Shown here one piece after another: positions 23,500-34,405 of a stretch of DNA of 64,000 nucleotides. How positions within the stretch are numbered: the stretch's first letter is position 1; every line of letters starts with the position of its first letter. The notes beneath the pieces are model-generated. The model was not told the origin of the DNA and searched no databases. It saw nothing but the letters and a program-made list of their open reading frames with translations. The stretch lies in assembly GCA_036023115.1 (NCBI GenBank), contig JAYKKT010000059.1:9758501-9822500 (forward strand). The letters are read 5' to 3'. This DNA is from Brasenia schreberi. Its lineage: Eukaryota; Streptophyta; Magnoliopsida; Nymphaeales; Cabombaceae. A program made the translations under genes and the position numbers.

Positions 23500-23665
23500 T
23501 TAGGCCACTTGTATCTATCAACTTTTTCTTTTTTAAATAGACAAGCTGAGGTTAGGCGCACCAAATACCAGATCACATCCCGGTATCGAACTTCCGACCT
23601 TCCATCCACTTGAAGGTTTCTTGAGTCGGCTTCCCACCCAGGAGAGCTCCAGCTCTTTGTGCTAC
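23500..23665 (-). repeat. tRNA-like (SINE-like) repeat
   Basis: On the minus strand it reads GTTGAGGTAGCACAAAGAGC, then CCGACTCAAG, then a B-box-like GAAGTTCGATACCGGG. Shorter related pieces with the phrase CAAGTTGAAGG plus GTTCGATACC or GTTCGATTGC occur at 43098-43140 and 23090-23125. It looks like a second SINE family, distinct from that at 15466-15602. No target-site duplication was found. Confidence 0.45.
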
Positions 23666-24379
23666 CTCAACTCAACCTCACAACATTAAGGACCTGCACC
23701 TATGAGAAAATGACATTGCATTAGCACATTGAAACCCTCTTTGGTCTACAAACATGGCCTCATGATTGAAATATTTAATGGAGATCTATGGCTTCTAAGT
23801 GTGGCCATGACTTATTAGCAGGTTGTCTTAGGCGAGTGGTAGCAGCATCTTATGATGCACTAACAAGCAAATAATAGCAGCAATTTGGTATAAAAGTGAG
23901 TCATTGATGCAGGGGATCTAAAGAACCTTGTAAGATGACAAGTTGTTCCATATGGTTGATGGATGGCCAAAGCAGACCTAACCAAGAGTCGGCTTAGTAT
24001 ATATCAGGTTAGCACTAGTGCATACATGAGGACTTGCTTTTTCCAGTGCATCCACACCAAGAAGAGTAGCAGGTAGGAGCAGTTTTTTTCTAAATGAACT
24101 TGTATTTGCCACATAAAATGAGGCAGTGAGTATGAAATATGTACGCATACATACACATATATATAATACATAAATATGTACGCACACATACACATAGAGT
24201 AATATTCAAACTTTTAGCTGGTTCCAGGATCAATTATGTGCTTTCCTTTTCTTGCAGACAATTTGAAAGAGATATCATGATCTGATTACCACAAATCATC
24301 TTGTCATATAGGATCTTGATCCCTTTGTCAAAAATAATAAATAAAGGAACTAAAGATGGAATATGTTGGAAAACATGAT

Positions 24380-24680
24380 TGCACAACGGATAATTAATAG
24401 TAAAAAACATGAACAAAAGATGAAGAGGAAAAACATGAAGATCGGAGGAGGGAGAGACTTCCAATGGAGGCCGCCCCCCTCTTTCTCTCTCTTTCTTAAT
24501 CTCAGCAACTTTAAGCCTTAATACAACCTATCAGCCCTTATATAAGGTGCTGTAAAACGTAAAATACCAAAATACCCCCTAATACAGAAAATTACCAAAA
24601 TACCCTTATGACTTCGGACAATTACAATAATACTTAAAACATCAAATGTACTAAAACTGACTCTAAACTCCCCCATCAAG
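24380..24680 (-). repeat. LTR-like fragment
   Basis: On the minus strand a polypurine-like GATGGGGGAGTTT (24680-24668) is followed by about 300 bases with a TATA-type box CTTATATAAGG (24537-24547) and a CT-rich leader-like stretch. This is the usual anatomy of a plant copia LTR after its polypurine tract. There is no coding part upstream and no second LTR in the window, so it may be a remnant of a 3' end. Confidence 0.45.
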
Positions 24681-24689
24681 TTGGGAGTG

Positions 24690-25389
24690 AAATACTTCGA
24701 ACTCCAAACTTGCAAAAGAACTGGTTCTTTCTTCACCACATGTGTACGAGCGATCTCTTCGAGGCTTATGTAAAATGACTTAAACAATCAAGAACACGTG
24801 GATAGCACACAACCCTTCTATGGGTATCGGTTGCTCCCTCTCTCTTTCTTCTTCTCCATAAAGTGATTCGGCAGCTACACTTAAAAGTAATGTTTCTTCT
24901 ACTCTTGAGAAAACTGATCTTTTGTGATAGGAGGTATTACTCCACCATACACACTTCACAGGGTTTTTCCTGCACCCCTTCACATGGTGGCTGCAGCCGG
25001 TGTGTTGGTTGGGTGCCCTCTCTCTACCACTCAAATAGCAGAATACAGATATCTGCTTATACTAGTCGGTCTGTGTCCCTTCACATGGTAACTGCAGCCG
25101 CTTTTCCAGCCCTCCTGGCTGTTCACTTTAGCAAACTCAAAGTTTTAACTTTCATGCTTCTTGGTGATACTGCCACATTCTATATCAACAAATTCCTCTG
25201 GCCTCTTCTATGATTTATTTTGTCATGCATGTGTAGTGAGAAAGATTGATTTTCTGCATTCCATCAACAACTCTAAACTCACATTTAGCTGCTTTTCCAA
25301 TGAAAGAATCATCACTACTACTTCATACTTTCTTCAAAGTTTTTCTCTGAATTTTCAGCCCTCTTGAGCATTTTAGCAAACACTTGATA
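24690..25389. other. unassigned intergenic stretch
   Basis: No recognised gene. The phrase TCACATGGT(G/A)(G/A)CTGCAGCCG occurs twice (about 24980 and 25084), about 104 bases apart, in partly similar surroundings, so a small local duplication is likely. Confidence 0.4.
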
Positions 25390-26466
25390 TGCAGGCAAAC
25401 ATCTCTTTTAGGCATTTCATCGAACACTTGATGTACAGGTGAATATTTTTCTTGGACATTTCATCGAACACTTGTCCTGCAGAGTTGAAGTTTCTGTGAA
25501 ACATTTCATCAACCAGTTGATGACCCATTTCAAACATATTCGACATGATCTTGTCCGTATTATATTGTGTAAATAGTCAATCTTCATCTCCAGTGAATTT
25601 TCCCTATCTTCAGAAGGAATACCAGGTCTCCTCGCATTGAATCGTTGACACGACAGATTATTGATTCCAAGAAACTGATCCACTACAGGGGTCCATATGT
25701 CAACAGGGAGGACAACACGACTCCCATCACGGCTAAAAACACTAGCACACCATTCCTTCAACGTAGTAACAAATGCTAAGGCAGTTCGAGCACCAGAATC
25801 TAAACGCATACCCTGGTCCTATGCATTTTGCCAAACATATGAAATGCCTCGATGACCTGATCTGTCAATGCCAGCCCAGTCATCAACGCAGTGCATGATA
25901 CCTCATTTGGTTCAGTCATCCCATCAAATATCCTGTATGCATCAACCAAAAAACCCGCATTTTGCATACATACAAAGAAGTGCATTCTCAACATACAAAT
26001 TTGAATCAAAGCCAGCTCTAACAATCTGATTGTGGCACTGTCTTCCCATGTGAAAATCTCCAAGTTTTCCATCTGCACTAAGAACACTAGCAAGAGTAAA
26101 ATGACTGGGTCAAAATCCTTCCCTGTTCATCTCTTGATAAAGTATGAGCCCTATATCAACATAGTCACCCTGAACAAACCCACTAATTATAGTGTTCCAA
26201 GAAACTACATTTCTCTCAGGCATTGCAGCAAATAATTGGTGTGCATCGTCAATAAATCCATGTTTCACACATGCACTGATGATGGCATTCCAGGAATACA
26301 CATTTCTTTGCGAAATCTTCTCAAACACTTTGTGGGTATTTCGCACATCATTAGATTTCGCAAAGAACTCTATGAGTCTGTTGCATAAGAATGTGTCATG
26401 AAATAAGCTTAGCCTAAACCTTTGTTGATTCTTGTGGGGGACGCTATCAACAACAATTTGGTTCAT
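25390..26466 (-). pseudogene. PPR protein remnant (PLS class)
   Basis: The family binds organellar RNA in mitochondria or plastids with tandem helical 31-36-residue repeats. On the minus strand the first part (26466-26110) shows repeats with CNRLIEFFAKSNDVRNTHKV, NVYSWNAIISACVKHGFIDD and NVVSWNTIISGFVQGDY. After a stop the repeats continue in other frames (LVDAYRIFDGMTEPNEVSCT, VIEAFHMFGKM at about 25960-25820). Near 25500-25400 there are weak repeated phrases with MKC.RKIF. No signal peptide, start region or E/DYW end is present. The 5' end abuts copia-2 directly, so the start of the gene was removed there. Frameshifts show it is not functional. Confidence 0.8.
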
Positions 26467-26526
26467 GGACGCTTCAACCCTTGATTCGTGGACGTTTCAA
26501 CCCTTGATTATCGACAACAATTTACA

Positions 26527-26539
26527 TGGTATTAGAGCC
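26527..26539 (+). other. copia-2 primer binding site
   Basis: TGGTATTAGAGCC follows the LTR end TTTACA directly. It matches the plant initiator tRNA-Met priming site TGGTATCAGAGCC with one change. Confidence 0.8.
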
Positions 26540-29500
26540 TTAGATCGAAGAAATCGAGTGCATTGGGAAGCATGCCACGAGTGCAAATTTTAAGAAATCT
26601 CACCAAACTTAAGGTTAGTCTAAATCTTTTGATTTTGCATGAAATGGAAAGCAAAAATGAGACATTTAGATGTATCCTTAACACAAAATGCTATCAAAGT
26701 TGGGCAAGATCCATGAAAAAATATTTATCAAAAGATTTTTAGGATTATATTGATGGAACAATAAAAGAACCGATTTTGAATATTGATGGTTTGAATGACG
26801 ATAAGATTGTAAAAGCTCATGAAAAATATAAGCAAGACCTAAAATCATTAGAAAAAATGAATGCAAAAATTACTTGAATTATTTGTCAAAATGTAGATGA
26901 AAAGCTTAGAAATAGAATTAGTGCTTTCGAAAATGCATTTGAAACTTGGGAATATTTGAAAAAACTTTATTCCCAAGATGATTTTGTTTTTCAAATCAAT
27001 TTAATGGAAAGAATGATAATGCTTAAACAAAGAAATTTTAGTATTAGAGACTATCATAATGAGTTTTCGGAATTATGGACACAACTTAGGAGCTTTGATA
27101 AATTTGGGAAACTTCAAAAATTAGATGAATTTCAAGAGTTTTTGGACATTCAATATTTCTTTTTGTTCATGCGTGGGTTAAGAGATTAATTCGAAAATAT
27201 TAGATCAAATTTAATACATAGAAAACCTAAACCTAGAGGTGACTCGTTCTTGGTTGATCTTGTTATGGAGGAAACAAGATTGAAAAATATTAATGTTGCA
27301 AAAGAAGTCGTTTTTGCCGCCTCCAAACCGGGAGCCAACATGAAGACATAAAAGCCTCCTCATGCAAAAAAAAAAATAATAAAGGATCAAAGAAACCCAT
27401 GGGCACGTGGCCAACAAGGACACCATTTGTCACTATTGCAAGAAAAGTGACATATTAAAACCACTTGTCCTCTTCTTCAGAAAAAGTTTGGAAATGTGGG
27501 AGTCGTGAAAGAAAAAGGAGTCTTGCCCAACAACATTAAGGCATACATAGAAGAAATGTTCAAGGAAAAAGCAAGCATCTCCGAGAATGCTCTATCCACC
27601 TCTCTAAGCTATGTCTTGGTTTTTAGATTCGGGCGCCTCTTTTCATATAACTCATTGTGAAAATTCCTTTAATAAATCTCATGAAACCGTTGGAAAACAT
27701 GTGTTTACGATCGATGGTACAAAACTTCAAATTAAGAAAATAGGGAATTTCAAAAAAGAATATTTTAAAATCCAAAATGTAAGCTTTATACCTAAACTTA
27801 ACTTGAACTTACTTTCGATTGCTCAAATTTGTGATAATGATTGTATAGTCACTTTCTCATCCAAAGATTGTGTAGTGTAGGATCACCTATCGAGGAAGGT
27901 TATTGGTCAAGGCCATAGAGAAAGTAGACTATACAAAATGGATTATCTTGTTATGCCAAATTTTGAGTCTTATAATGTGTCAAAGATGCTACTCTTTGGC
28001 ATAAAAGACTTGGACATTTAGATTTACAAAAATTATGTAACATTCCCTTGATGAAAAAGATTAGAGAACAAAAGTTTGAATGTAAAGAGTGTATTATTGA
28101 GAAAATGCATTATCTTCATTTTGGAGAAATAAACTATGTACCGAACAAAGCTTTTGATTTAATACATTCGAATGTTTGGGGCCCCGTGCCCGTTGTTTCT
28201 AAGGGAGGAGTTTAATACTATGTAATATTTGTATATGACTTTACTTGCTTTACCTAGATATATCTCTTGAAGCATAAATCAAAAGTATTTGAGAAATTTG
28301 TAATCTTTTGCAACATGATCAAAAATCAATTTGGAGCCACCATTAAGATTTTTAGATCGGATTCAGGAGGGAAATACATGTCAAATAAATTTCAAAATTT
28401 TTTTCAAAAATTTATTGAATCAAATGGGATCTTTCACTAAAAATCATGCACTAAAACTCCTCAATAAAATGGCTTGGCAGAAAGGAAATATAGACATATT
28501 ATAGAAACATGTTGAACTATGTTAATTGTCAGTAGTGTTCTTAAATTTTTATGAGCAGAAGCTACTCTTACTGCAGTTTATCTTATAAATAAATGCCTTC
28601 ATCTAATCTTGAAAATACTTCACCTTTTGAAAAATTATATAATATTTCTCCCTATTATAAAAGACTTAGAGTTTTTGGATGTAGATGTTTTGTGTATACA
28701 GATAAAAATGATAAATTGTCTTGTAGGGCCATTGAATGCGTATTTCTTAGTTATGACATTGACAAGAAGGGTTATAGGTGTTTTGATCCTATTGATGACA
28801 AATTATATGTTTCTAAGGATGTAAAAACTTTTAAGAATGATGCCTACTGTAAGTCTAAATCCTTAGAAAATTCTGAATCTTCCATATCTCAAGATTTCTT
28901 TGATCTAGAAGAAGACGGTGATTGTGATTCTGTAGATCATCAGGATAATTTTCTTGAGAATAGTGATGTTCCGAATACAACTGTTGATTCCCAACCCATT
29001 GTTGAATCATTTCCATCACATTATACACGACGTCATAGAGAACCTAATGACACATGTCTAGAACCTAGGGTCTCAAAACCTTCCCAACGTTTTGTTTTCT
29101 ATGAATCTTTTGAACCCCAACGCAAAAAATTGATTGCAACTCTTCATCAAGTTAAAGAATCCAAGTTTTATCATCAAGCTAAAGGTATTCTAGAATGAAA
29201 AGATGCCATGAGGGATGAACTCAAAGACTTAGATAAAGCTTAGACATGAATTGTTGCACCCATACCAAAGGATAAGAAGGTTATTGGATGTCGATGGATC
29301 TATAAAATCAAAACCCATAGCAATGGTCATATTGAGAGATATAAGGCCAGACTGGTTGCAAAGGGTTATGCCCAAGAATATGGAATTGATTATGATGAAA
29401 CATTTTACCCAATTGCTAGGATAACCACAATTAGAATTCTCATAACCCTTAGTGTCATTAGGAAATAGGATATATATCAACTTGATGTTAAAAATGCTTT

Positions 29501-30523
29501 TCTAAATGGTTATTTGACTGAAGAAGTTTATATGACTCCTCTTAGTTTTAATGTTCTTCATGGTCATGCTCTTAAATTGTAAAAAGCTTTGTATGGTCTC
29601 AAACAAGCTCCCAAGGCTTGGTTTGATCGATTTGAAAAATTCATTCATTTGCATACTTCTTTGTTTGTACGAAAGACAGAAACATGTATTGTTATTTTGC
29701 TATTATACGTGGATGATATGATTATCACTGGGAGTGATAAAGCAGGGATTAAAGAGGTTAAACATAATCTTCACCAAGAATTTGACATGAAAGACTTAGG
29801 CCTCCTTAACTATTTTTTTGCGCATTGAAATTACTAGAAACAACTGTGAGTATTTTATGTCTCAGACTAAATTTATAAATGATATCATTGAAAGGTCTGG
29901 TCTCACTGATAGCAAAATAGTAGACACACCAGAAGTTCTAGGTACCAAGTTAAGATCCACTGATGGTGAAAAATTAGTTTATCCCACCCCGTATAGACAA
30001 CTCATAGGTGCTCTTAACTATCTCACTATTACCAGACCGGATATCTCTCATGCAGTTCATACCGCCATTCAATTTCAGCAGGCACCAACTTCTGTTCATA
30101 TGAGTGTTGTTTTACGTATCATTCGATATGTCAAAAACACTTCTAACAAGGGGGTTTTCTTAACTTCTTCTTCGTCTTTTGATTTATCTGTATATACGGA
30201 TGCTGACTGGGGTGGAGATGTCAACAACAGACACCCTATGACTGGCTTTTGTGTTTTTCTAGGTGAATCACTTATCTCTTGGAAGTGTAAGAAGCAACAG
30301 AAAGTGTCGCTCTCATCCATTGAAGCTGAATATCGAGCCATGGTTACTGTAGCTACAAAGATCTCTTGGATTACAGCTATTCTAGGCGATATAGGAGTTA
30401 CTTTGCAACATCCTGCCACCATGTATTGTGACAACAAAAATGCCATGTACATTGCCCCCAACAATACCTTTTATGAAAGGACGAAGCACATTGAGATGGA
30501 TTGTCATTTTGTTTGTGAAAAAT

Positions 30524-30531
30524 GTTTGAAC
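30524..30531 (+). repeat. hAT target-site duplication, left
   Basis: GTTTGAAC, matching GTTTGAAT at 33895-33902 in seven of eight bases. An 8-bp duplication is diagnostic for hAT transposons. Confidence 0.85.
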
Positions 30532-30540
30532 CAGTGTTAT

Positions 30541-30710
30541 CCATATCGTACCGTATCGTATCGCGGGGGCCTGTATCATGAAACCCAGAGTATCGCACCG
30601 TATCGTGTGATACGACCACGATACGATACGGGAGCCCGTATCGTAAAACCCAGAGTATCGCACCGTATCGTGCGATACGGGGCGTATCGCACGATACGCC
30701 TTGGGACCCT
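30541..30710 (+). repeat. hAT left subterminal CGTATC/GATACG array
   Basis: Hexamers occur in both orientations, and a larger unit containing AAACCCAGAGTATCGCACCG is repeated at 30581 and 30646 (65-bp step). The right end (33818-33880) has the same hexamers but fewer. Confidence 0.9.
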
Positions 30711-31098
30711 TATAAAGGGTCTCGGGCCGACTGAAACCCGTAATTTTTCACGAGTTTTCTCTCTTCTTGGGTTCCTCAAGCTCCCTAAGAGCCGGTTTTC
30801 GCCTCCTTAATGTTCAAACCTCCAAAATCGTGCCCTACGGTGTCTGTGCAAGCCTCGAAACTCGGATTTTGGTATATTTTTAATGTTTTTTCTATTTTTT
30901 TCCTTTATATTTGTTGTTTTTTGTGTTATTTCGATTTTTTTTTTAATGACAAAATATGAAGTTATTAAGTGTGTGTATACGATTTTTATTGCATTCATGA
31001 AGTGGGAGACACTCGATTTGAGTGTTATTTGAAGATTGGGGGATTTACGAAGTGCTTTTATTTTCAGGTTTTTGTTTGAATTAAAGTACTCCATTGAG

Positions 31099-33592
31099 AT
31101 GGCAGGAAGGGGTGGTAGAGACTCTCATTCAAAGTCTGATGATTCAGCATGGCAGTGGGGTATACCAGTTGAGGGTTCAAGGTTAAAAATCATATCTTAT
31201 TTATGAAAAAGTGGTTAGTTGTGGAATTTCAAGGTTGAAACACCACTTAGCAGGAACCAGGAAAGAAGTTGCTCCATGCACAGGTAGAGTTAGAAGTTTG
31301 CCAGAAGGTATTAAATGACAATGCCTGCAGATGATTGAGAACATACAAGAACGGAAACAACAAAAGGATGATTTTCAGATGTATGAAGAAGCTGATGATG
31401 CTACTGCCACTGGATTTGGATTCAATGATAGTTTGCCTTCAGATGCTAGAACAGAGATTGGTAGTAGCAGTTCACGAGCTCCTACTAGAGGAAAGAGGGT
31501 TGCAACTGACGACTTTGGAGGTGGCAGAAGAGGAAGTTCAGGAAGGAGTAGAGGAAGAGCTTCTTCTTCTAGCATACATTTGTTCTTTCCTCCTTCCACT
31601 ATACCTGGTGCTCAACCAGAAATTCGTGCTGCTATGGCTTCAGAACAATTGCATGATCAGGCATACCTTGCAGTGAGAAGATGATTTTATGATTCATGCA
31701 TTCCATTTAATGCAGCAAATAGTTTTCATTTTTTTAAGCAATGGCAGATGCAATTGCAAACATTGGTCCGGGATATAAGATGCCCTCTTATCAAAAGTTG
31801 AGAGGGAAGATATTAGATCAGACCGTAATTGAAGTGCAGTAATACTATTCGACTTTGAGACAGTCGTGAAAAGAAATAGGATGCACTATTATGGCAGATA
31901 GATGGACCGATAGGCGAGGAAGGATATTGCTAAACTTTCTTGTATATTGTCCTAAAAGACTCATGTTTTTGAGATCTCTAGACATGTCAGAGAAGAGGCA
32001 CACTACAGAGATCCTACGAGAAGAATTTGATAAGATTATACATGAGGTTGGGCTACAGAATGTGGTCCAATTGATTACAAATAATGCAGCTAACTACAAA
32101 GTAGCTGGAAAGGAGTTAGCTGATATTTATGAGACTTTCTACTGGACACCATGTGCAGCCCATTGTTTAGATCTCATCCTCGAGGACATTGGTGAGATGG
32201 ATGAAATAAAGGCAGCAACTGAGTATTGTCAAGATATTACAAAATTCATTTACAACCATGCCTTTGTTTTGTGTATGATAAGGAGATATAGTAAGGTCTA
32301 GAGCTTCTTCGTAAAGTTGTAACTCGGTTCGCAACAAACTTCTTATCTGTACAAAGTATTGCGAGACAGAAGCAAGCTTTGAAGAGAATGTTCTCCTCAG
32401 ATGAGTGGCAACAATTTGCAGAGTTGCCTCAAAACAGAAGAAATAGAAAGTTGAATGAGATTGCAGAAACAGTTTTTAGAAGTTCATTTCGGAATGCATG
32501 TGTCAGATTATTGAAAATTACTTGTCCTTTAGTGAAAGTTTTGAGATTGGCTGATAGCGAGGAGAAACCATCGATGGGCTACCTTTATGAAGCCATGGAC
32601 AGGGTAAAAGAAGCCATCAAAAACAATTTTAATGGAAAAAGAGGGATTATGTGCCCATGTGAAAAATTATTGATAGTATATGGAATAAACAATTGCATCA
32701 GCCTATTCATACAGCAGCATATTATCTAAACCCATCATTCAGGTACTTAGGAACCTTCAAAAAGGACGGTGAGGTTAATCGAGGAATCATTGATTGTATC
32801 GACAGATTAGTCCCTAATGAGAGCATAGCAGATGCGATACATCGAGAGATGGAGATATATGATAATGCTCTTCACTTGATGGGTTTGCCTATTGCAATTC
32901 GCAACTACACTACGATGCGTCCAGGTAAATTGTTTATTTTCATATTTAAGTTGCATCTTACATTACTGTGGATTATTATGTCTCTAATGTGTATTTTTTA
33001 CATATATTTGGTGGAACAGGTTTGGAAGTGATTGTCCAAACCTTAGAGATTTTGCAGTCAGAGTCTTAAGCCAAACCTGTAGTGCAACAAGTTGTGAAAG
33101 AAATTGGAGTGTTTTTGAACACATCCATACAAAAAAGCGCAACAGGTTAGAACACAAAAGGCTTAATGATTTGGTTTATATTCGTTGTAACATGCGCCTT
33201 CGTGAAAGATAATGTTGCATTACTTTCAAATTTTTAATTCAATATTGTTTAACTTCAGTTTTCAATTATTAATATTACTTATTAATTGTTTATCTTTGTT
33301 TGTGTCGTAAGCAATTAAAAAAGTAAATAGAGAAGAAAGTCAGTTCGATCCAATAAGTTTGGATAATTTTGATATATTAGAAGATTGGGTTATGGAAGAC
33401 ACTGAAGAAAATGCCCTCCTAACAGAAGAAGACGTTGCCTGGATTAATTTGGAAGGAGCGCAACAACATTATGGAGATGAAGAATTTGATTTTGAAGAAG
33501 AAGGTGTGGGCGTGACTCTTGATGATGATGAAGATCTGCAACAAGGAGAAGATGAAGATTATTTAGTTGATGATCCTGATTACAATTTATAA
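31099..33592 (+). pseudogene. hAT transposase (BED/DUF659/hATC type), inactive
   Basis: The start region reads MAGRGGRDSHSKSDDSAWQW, followed by a BED zinc finger that has lost its cysteine pair and contains stops near 31205. A frame then runs 31331-31684 with a low-complexity Ser/Gly/Arg stretch. DUF659-like sequence follows at 31745-32290 (MADRWTDRRGR, LITNNAANYK, TPCAAHCLDLILEDIG), then a middle helical region (32380-32925). An intron is likely at about 32926-33019 with a gtaaat donor and cag acceptor. The dimerisation domain hATC lies at 33041-33211 (CSATSCERNWSVFEHIHTKK, RLNDLVYIRCNMRL). A last exon (33312-33592) is acidic. Several stops and frame changes break it. hAT enzymes cut and join DNA in the nucleus. 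Confidence 0.88.
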
Positions 33593-33894
33593 AATGTAAC
33601 ATTATATGTAACTGTAGTATAAACTGTGTCAGTATTTTATTTTTTGGATTCAAAATATGTAAATTTGGATGCAATTGTTTAATGTTGAATGCTCAATCTG
33701 TACTAAACTTACATTATATGAATTTAAAGTAATTATCATATTTTTCCTGCTTTTTTCAATTTTTTACTAATTTTTATTGATTTGTAATTAATTTTTATAT
33801 TATTTTAATATTAAAGTACGAATACGATACGATACGATATGCCCGTATCGTGGAGCCCAGCGATACATGATACGATATGCGTCAGACAACACTG

Positions 33895-33902
33895 GTTTGA
33901 AT
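33895..33902 (+). repeat. hAT target-site duplication, right
   Basis: GTTTGAAT, partner of 30524-30531. Confidence 0.85.
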
Positions 33903-34022
33903 AAGAAGATAACATTATGTTATGTCACATCTGAGATGCACCTAGCGGATTTCTTCACCAAATCTCTCTCAGCCACTCGTTTTCAATTTTTTTTAGACAA
34001 ACTTTCGGTGTATACCCCGTAA

Positions 34023-34035
34023 GTTTGAGGGGGAG
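34023..34035 (+). other. copia-2 polypurine tract
   Basis: The sequence GTTTGAGGGGGAG lies immediately before the 3' LTR start TGTTAATTGC. Confidence 0.8.
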
Positions 34036-34405
34036 TGTTAATTGCAATAGGTACACGGGCCATTAGGGCCCGTGTTTGTGATAGGACTGACCTAGGCCAC
34101 TAGGGCCTGGGGCCAGTCAATGGCCAGCCAACTAGCCGTTGGGACAATCCCAGCAACCAGCCTTCAAGGGGTTGTTTTATTTGTTTTTTCACTCCAACAT
34201 GTAATCTTTCTTCCCCTATAAATATCCCACTCTATCATCAATAATATGATGCTGTCATTGCACAACTTTTGTTTGGCGTTCGACTTGCTTCCGCATTCTT
34301 GTTGACATATTTGTGTTTGACATCCATATTCAGATGATTTTAGTTCTTAGTGCTTTGACAAATTGGTTCGTGTACGCTTCAACCCTTGATTATCGACAAC
34401 CATTT
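34036..34405 (+). repeat. copia-2 3' LTR
   Basis: It starts TGTTAATTGCAATAGG, has a TATAAATA box at 34217-34224, and ends near TATCGACAACCATTTA, matching the retained end of the 5' LTR (TATCGACAACAATTTA). The exact right end is uncertain by a few bases because the final CA seems altered. Confidence 0.8.

Larger units (their letters stand above)
30532..33894 (+). mobile_element. hAT DNA transposon inserted in copia-2
   Basis: This is a 3,363-bp element with short inverted ends (CAGTGTTATC on the left, GTCTGACGC-type sequence followed by AACACTG on the right). The first seven bases pair perfectly and the first ten nearly so. It is flanked by the 8-bp duplication GTTTGAA(C/T). Both ends carry many CGTATC/GATACG hexamers, about eleven in the left 170 bases and about four in the right 80. 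These are presumably transposase binding sites. It carries a broken transposase gene in the same orientation as the host copia element, so it cannot move by itself. Confidence 0.93.
26574..34010 (+). pseudogene. copia-2 gag-pol, split by hAT insertion
   Basis: Gag begins near 26574 (MPRVQIL) and contains the UBN2-type words YQSWARSMKKYL and RDYHNEFSELW. Stops are present at 26740 and 26874. The protease has FLDSGASFHITHC (27614), followed by LNLLSIAQICDND. Integrase (about 28000-28560) is heavily broken, while the region after it is open from 28593 to 29198. RT shows CRWIYKIKTHSNG (29270), RLVAKGYAQEYG, YGLKQAPKAWFDRF and LLYVDDMIITGSD (29703). RNase H shows YTDADWGGDVNNRHPMTGF (30195) and SSIEAEYRAM. 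At HFVCEKC the frame runs into the hAT element. It resumes at 33895 with LNKKITLCYVTSEMHLADFF, so the two halves read on if the insertion is ignored. Confidence 0.87.
26467..34405 (+). mobile_element. Ty1/copia retrotransposon copia-2, interrupted by a hAT element
   Basis: The order on the + strand is: short 5' LTR remnant, primer site, gag, protease (DSGAS), integrase, RT, RNase H, hAT insertion (30532-33894), rest of RNase H, polypurine tract, 3' LTR (34036-34405). Without the hAT element the body is about 4.5 kb, normal for copia. Only some 60-75 bp of the 5' LTR remains. There the phrase ACG(C/T)TTCAACCCTTGATT is present twice (about 26470 and 26492). The PPR remnant is directly to the left, so a deletion joined them. 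It belongs to the same family as copia-1. Confidence 0.88.

Noticed and set aside
30382..30810. ORFs with repeated YRTIR/YDTG/RYG words suggesting a repeat protein
   Set aside because: They are translations of the CGTATC/GATACG array at the hAT end, fused by chance to the copia RNase H frame.
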